Source: Candidatus Woesearchaeota archaeon
Lineage (GTDB): Archaea > Nanobdellota > Nanobdellia > Woesearchaeales > GW2011-AR15
DNA length: 17,547 nt
NCBI GenBank assembly: GCA_023701075.1
Contig: JAMPXQ010000013.1
Coordinates: 1 to 17,547 of the forward strand
Reading direction: 5' to 3'
The position numbers were made by a program, and so were the translations under genes. How positions within the stretch are numbered: position 1 is the stretch's first letter; each line of letters begins with the position of its first letter. A model generated the notes under the pieces. The model ran no database searches, was not told the origin of the DNA, and worked only from the letters and a program-made list of their open reading frames with translations. Below, piece after piece: positions 15,024 through 17,547 of this stretch.

Positions 15024-15368
15024 ATGACTATGCTGTATGGTATTGATGCTTCAAAGAAAGTGACGCCTCTGATGGCAAGGGATGCGCTCATTAAGTGTTT
15101 TACGGCAGCGCATAAGAAAGTCATCGATGAGTTCATCTCTCATGAGGATATGGATAAGTCAGGATTAAATCGATTGAAGCAGATGAATGTGGAACTCCAG
15201 ATAAAGAAGCGGTTTGAAGAGACAGGCGGAGATTTTGATGCCCCAACAAAAAAAGACCTGCAAAATGTATGCGATTCTCTTGCAGCATATTCAAAGAATT
15301 TCCGTTCAGAGAAGATAGTGAAGAAGCATTACGATGAGATGGCTTTGATACTCTCCAAACTGGATTGA
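15024..15368 (+). CDS. Small conserved-looking archaeal protein, function unknown
   Basis: A 114-residue, mainly helical, charged protein. It begins LYGIDASKKVTPLMARDALI, followed by KCFTAAHKKVI and a C-terminal half rich in Lys and Glu. No signal peptide, membrane helix or known motif is visible. The start could be the ATG at 15024 or, two codons later, 15030; promoter spacing favours the latter. It stands alone with its own promoter and a T-run about 40 bases after the stop. I have the impression of similar small proteins in DPANN-type archaea but cannot name a family. Confidence 0.75.
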   Translation: MTMLYGIDASKKVTPLMARDALIKCFTAAHKKVIDEFISHEDMDKSGLNRLKQMNVELQIKKRFEETGGDFDAPTKKDLQNVCDSLAAYSKNFRSEKIVKKHYDEMALILSKLD

Positions 15369-15404
15369 TCTGGCAAGTCTAATTTATTCATTTAGATTCT
15401 ATCT

Positions 15405-15411
15405 GTTTTTT
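15405..15411 (+). terminator. T-run after the small gene
   Basis: A run of six T (15406-15411) about 40 bases after the stop of the 15024-15368 gene, in an AT-rich stretch. This is a simple archaeal-type terminator candidate with no hairpin. Confidence 0.35.
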
Positions 15412-15422
15412 CACACATTTAG

Positions 15423-15437
15423 AAATATTTATAAACC
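15423..15437 (+). promoter_or_regulatory. Strong TATA-like promoter with no assigned gene
   Basis: AAATATTTATAAACC has a purine-rich BRE-like start and a TTTATAAA core, the best promoter look-alike in the window. Transcription would begin near 15455-15457. The only ORF it could serve before the next promoter is 27 codons long (ATG 15473, stop 15554-15556), with a GGGGGTG run a single base before its ATG, which is too close for a normal ribosome binding site. Confidence 0.5.
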
Positions 15438-15455
15438 TTAGATGACCACAAACTA

Positions 15456-15617
15456 TCAGTAATAGGGGGTGTATGTTTATAGGGTTTTTTGCTAGTCCTA
15501 GCGCTATCCTAAAACAGCTGATCATTCAGTCAGATTTCTACTTGGATTTGTCTTGATTTTCTAATAATATTTTATTTCATACATCATTATATTTTTTTTA
15601 ATATAATGGCTTTTTTA
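15456..15617 (+). ncRNA. Possible small RNA of about 160 nt
   Basis: Between the promoter at 15423-15437 and the hairpin/T-tract at 15585-15621 lies a 160-base stretch without a convincing gene. It contains a short palindrome GCTAG-TC-CTAGC (15491-15502) and a CTGA...TCAG pair (about 15518-15529). A transcript bounded by a promoter and a terminator suggests a small RNA or a very small peptide mRNA. There is no match to a known RNA family that I can name. Confidence 0.25.
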
Positions 15618-15621
15618 TTTT
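15585..15621 (+). terminator. Perfect 9-bp hairpin followed by T-tract
   Basis: CATTATATT (15585-15593) and AATATAATG (15600-15608) are perfect complements around a six-T loop. They are followed after two bases by TTTTTTATTTT (15611-15621). This has the form of an intrinsic terminator, although the stem is AT-rich. It might instead be a binding site upstream of the next promoter. Confidence 0.45.
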
Positions 15622-15638
15622 AGTCGAGAAATCAAAAG

Positions 15639-15671
15639 CTTTATATACTAATATATACTTAAAAAAGTATA
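15639..15671 (+). promoter_or_regulatory. Promoter overlapped by palindromic operator candidate
   Basis: CTTTATATACTA (15639-15650) is a good TATA element; transcription would begin near 15670. A perfect palindrome TATACTTAAAAAAGTATA (15654-15671) lies between the TATA box and that start, and an additional TATACT half-site (15644-15649) sits 10 bases, one helical turn, upstream inside the TATA box. A protein bound here would block the promoter. The gene downstream encodes a winged-helix protein, so autorepression is a natural reading. Confidence 0.55.
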
Positions 15672-15691
15672 GTTGTGGGTCAGAAGCTAAA

Positions 15692-16258
15692 GTGATTGTA
15701 GCAGGCAAGGTAGAGCAGGAGATAATCGGCGTCTTTAGTAGGGATATCACTCAGCTTCTATCCATAAACCGTATTTCTAAGATATTGAACAAGGCCTACC
15801 CCCACATAAATGGCATCGTGAATTCCCTCATAAAAGAAGACGTCCTGCAGAAGAAACAGATAGGTAAGAGCTGCATGTGCTCAATAAACCTAGAGAGCTC
15901 AAAAGCAGTCGCCCTCCTTTCATTGGTCGGCTCCCAGAAGAAAGAGGATGTGAAAAAGAATATTGAGTCTGAGCTTATCCTACTGCAGAAAAAGTTCAGG
16001 ATATATACTATATTCTCAAGGGAGAAGAGCATCTATTTTGTTCTTGACCATATCTATGATTCAGAGGCGATAAAAAAACAGGCAAAGTCGCTCAAGAGAT
16101 TCAATCTGGTCTTCTATAGCGTGCAGGATTTCCAGTCCAGCATCCTAAAGACTCCATCGCTTGTTGTAGATAATGTCATACTGTATTCTTCTGAGAAATA
16201 TTACGAACTGATAAACGATATCCGTTCAGAGCTCATGGGCAGGGTGATGTTCCAATGA
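15692..16258 (+). CDS. Winged-helix regulator with degenerate nucleotidyltransferase-like C-terminus
   Basis: The 188-residue protein starts at GTG 15692; no in-frame ATG is suitable and a stop-free upstream extension has no start codon. Residues 8-70 form a winged helix-turn-helix: NRISKILNKAYPHINGIVNSL recognition region (given here in outline, 26-46), then the wing VLQKKQIGKSCMC (51-63). Residues 95-180 (FRIYTIFSREKSIYFVLD, FQSSI, VVDNVILYSSEKYYEL) resemble the shape of small nucleotidyltransferase domains fused to this type of winged helix in Archaea, but I see no G-S-x and D-x-D catalytic motif. It probably binds the palindrome at 15654-15671. It overlaps the surface-protein gene by four bases (ATGA). 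Confidence 0.75.
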   Translation: MIVAGKVEQEIIGVFSRDITQLLSINRISKILNKAYPHINGIVNSLIKEDVLQKKQIGKSCMCSINLESSKAVALLSLVGSQKKEDVKKNIESELILLQKKFRIYTIFSREKSIYFVLDHIYDSEAIKKQAKSLKRFNLVFYSVQDFQSSILKTPSLVVDNVILYSSEKYYELINDIRSELMGRVMFQ

Positions 16259-17547
16259 AGATGCACCTAAGTTCATGGATTGTTCTGTTTGTCGTGGTAG
16301 CAGCAGGCATTGCAGCCATATTCGCAAATTCAAGCATGATATCTTTAGATAAGAAAGAGTATAGGCTTGGGGAACTCATGAGGATCAGATTGAACATGCA
16401 GCGCATGGAAGATGTGAGTGTAGATATACTGACACCATCTTCAGTCTTAAAGTATCTAAATCCTCAGCCGGAGCTTTCATATAAGCCGACAGAATCAGGG
16501 ACATACAGGATAAACATCTATAGTGGAAGAAAGCTTCTTGAGAGCAAATCATTTTTTGTCCTTGGGGACATGCAGAAGAAGGCATATTTCAAGGTAGAGA
16601 AAAATCAATATTTCACAGAGGAAGAAGTGATAATATTATTCAATGATACATTGATAGGAGAGTCGCATTCAATAGAGATAGTCCAGGGGCTCAAGAGATA
16701 TTCTTATCTGAGCAGCCCAAAAAAAGAGCTGCACTTCCTCCCGGTAGATCTAGGGAATTATAGGGTGCTCCTAAAAGAAGGAGAGAAGACGATATTTGAG
16801 CAGTCTTTCGATGTCATCTCACGGGATTCATCAGGTGTTTTCCCTATGGAAGACACGACTAAGGAAAATACAGTATCTTCTGATTTCATGATACGCAACA
16901 GCAGGGGATTTAGGGCAAACCTGGCATATGAAGTGAAAGCAAGGAAGGCAGAGAACATCACAGGGAAAGGCAGCCTGAAGCTTAGGAAAGAATCAGTAGA
17001 TATTGCGTTCTACCCAGAGGTTTCAGGTATAACAGAGCTGCAGTTCACAGGCCTTGATACGACTGAGTTCAATCTTGGTCTTGAAGAAGTCAGTGCAAAA
17101 GCGACAGGCATCAGCGACAAGGAAGTGAAGAAGGCATATGCGATTGATCCTTCTGCTCTTGCATTTGAATCAGCAAGCATGAAAGTCACAGCAGAAGGCA
17201 GCCAGCTCTTGAAATGCAGGGACTGGAATTTTACATTGCAGCACTGCAAAGGCAAGTGGGAATTCGTGCAGTTCCTTACACCGGGAGAGAATTATACAGT
17301 GGAACTTTCAGCAGCAGACCCTGGATTTGCAGAGGTCGGTCTTGCGACAGTGAATACAGATAAGCCGATATATCATCCGGGAGAGACTGCATCATTCACG
17401 ATGATAGTGCTGGACAAGCAAGGTTACCTTGTTACCGGCGCAGATGTCAATCTCACAGTGACTCTTCCGGATAACAGCACCTATGATTTTAAGACAGTTG
17501 GCGGAAACGTGACAGAAGTTTCAAAGGGTATCTATTTTGCAGATATG
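16255..17547 (+). CDS. Large anchored surface protein, 5' part (open at window end)
   Basis: An open frame of 431 codons runs from the ATG at 16255 to the last base with no stop. GGGTGATG (about 16242-16249) lies just before the start, and the ATGA overlap couples it to the regulator gene. An N-terminal hydrophobic segment (about 7-24, SWIVLFVVVAAGIAAIF) should act as signal anchor. The rest is a string of beta-rich Ig-like domains. A domain starting near residue 364 (TDKPIYHPGETASFTMIVLD) carries the K-P-x-Y-x-P-G-E motif seen in alpha-2-macroglobulin MG2-type and similar extracellular domains. A Cys pair occurs near 322 and 331. It is probably a large cell-surface adhesin or alpha-2-macroglobulin-like protein; the full extent and C-terminus are outside the window. 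Confidence 0.78.
   Translation, partial: MKMHLSSWIVLFVVVAAGIAAIFANSSMISLDKKEYRLGELMRIRLNMQRMEDVSVDILTPSSVLKYLNPQPELSYKPTESGTYRINIYSGRKLLESKSFFVLGDMQKKAYFKVEKNQYFTEEEVIILFNDTLIGESHSIEIVQGLKRYSYLSSPKKELHFLPVDLGNYRVLLKEGEKTIFEQSFDVISRDSSGVFPMEDTTKENTVSSDFMIRNSRGFRANLAYEVKARKAENITGKGSLKLRKESVDIAFYPEVSGITELQFTGLDTTEFNLGLEEVSAKATGISDKEVKKAYAIDPSALAFESASMKVTAEGSQLLKCRDWNFTLQHCKGKWEFVQFLTPGENYTVELSAADPGFAEVGLATVNTDKPIYHPGETASFTMIVLDKQGYLVTGADVNLTVTLPDNSTYDFKTVGGNVTEVSKGIYFADM

Noticed and set aside
15473..15556. 27-codon ORF with GGGGGTG just before its ATG
   Set aside because: The G-rich run is one base from the ATG, too close for normal ribosome binding, and the peptide has no recognisable feature. 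It is kept only as an alternative reading of the small-RNA candidate.
1..17547. tRNA, rRNA, CRISPR arrays, insertion sequences
   Set aside because: I looked for clover-leaf/GGTTC-type tRNA sequences, regularly spaced repeats and transposase motifs and found none.

Overview
The window looks archaeal. Start sites fall into two classes typical of Archaea. First genes have a TATA-like element whose centre lies about 26 bases before the start codon, which implies leaderless transcripts. Internal operon genes have GGTGA-type ribosome binding sites. Arginine is mostly AGA/AGG, the DNA is AT-rich, and the gene content (DUF835, single-domain KaiC-like ATPases, a winged-helix regulator ending in a nucleotidyltransferase-like region, a large surface protein) is common in euryarchaeal and DPANN (for example Woesearchaeota-like) genomes. 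The lineage is an inference; no rRNA or tRNA gene is visible.

Region 1 (1-6435) is a sensory block. It starts with the 3' part of a XylF-type sugar-binding protein. Next come a two-helix HAMP protein with no output domain, a lipoprotein with two tandem THI5/NMT1-like binding domains, a multi-domain histidine kinase (7TM-like segment, Cache, HAMP, HisKA, HATPase) and a stand-alone receiver. No ABC permease or transport ATPase is seen in the window, so the binding proteins may feed the kinase rather than a transporter.

Region 2 (6483-9137) is a tight operon with its own promoter: KaiC-like ATPase, DUF835 protein, KaiC-like ATPase, KaiC-like ATPase. The three ATPases differ at the catalytic glutamate pair, and the third has an altered Walker A. 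With the stand-alone receiver just upstream, this is the best candidate for an undescribed signalling system: ligand -> kinase -> receiver -> KaiC/DUF835 assembly.

Region 3 (9229-12530) holds three closely spaced genes: a GNAT acetyltransferase fusion, a stand-alone XylR_N/V4R-like aromatic-sensor module, and a 4-cresol dehydrogenase/vanillyl-alcohol-oxidase-type flavoprotein. This suggests detection and oxidation or modification of an aromatic compound.

Region 4 (12531-15368) has a convergent intergenic region with T-tracts and an inverted repeat. It is followed by a divergent pair of KaiC-fold proteins that have lost the P-loop, an 8-TM protein with an apparent internal duplication preceded by a small helical protein, and a small conserved-looking protein.

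Region 5 (15369-17547) begins with an AT-rich intergenic stretch that carries a promoter, a possible roughly 160-nt transcript and a hairpin-plus-T-tract. Then come a promoter overlapped by an 18-bp palindrome, a winged-helix regulator, and by an ATGA overlap the 5' part of a large anchored surface protein that runs off the window end.
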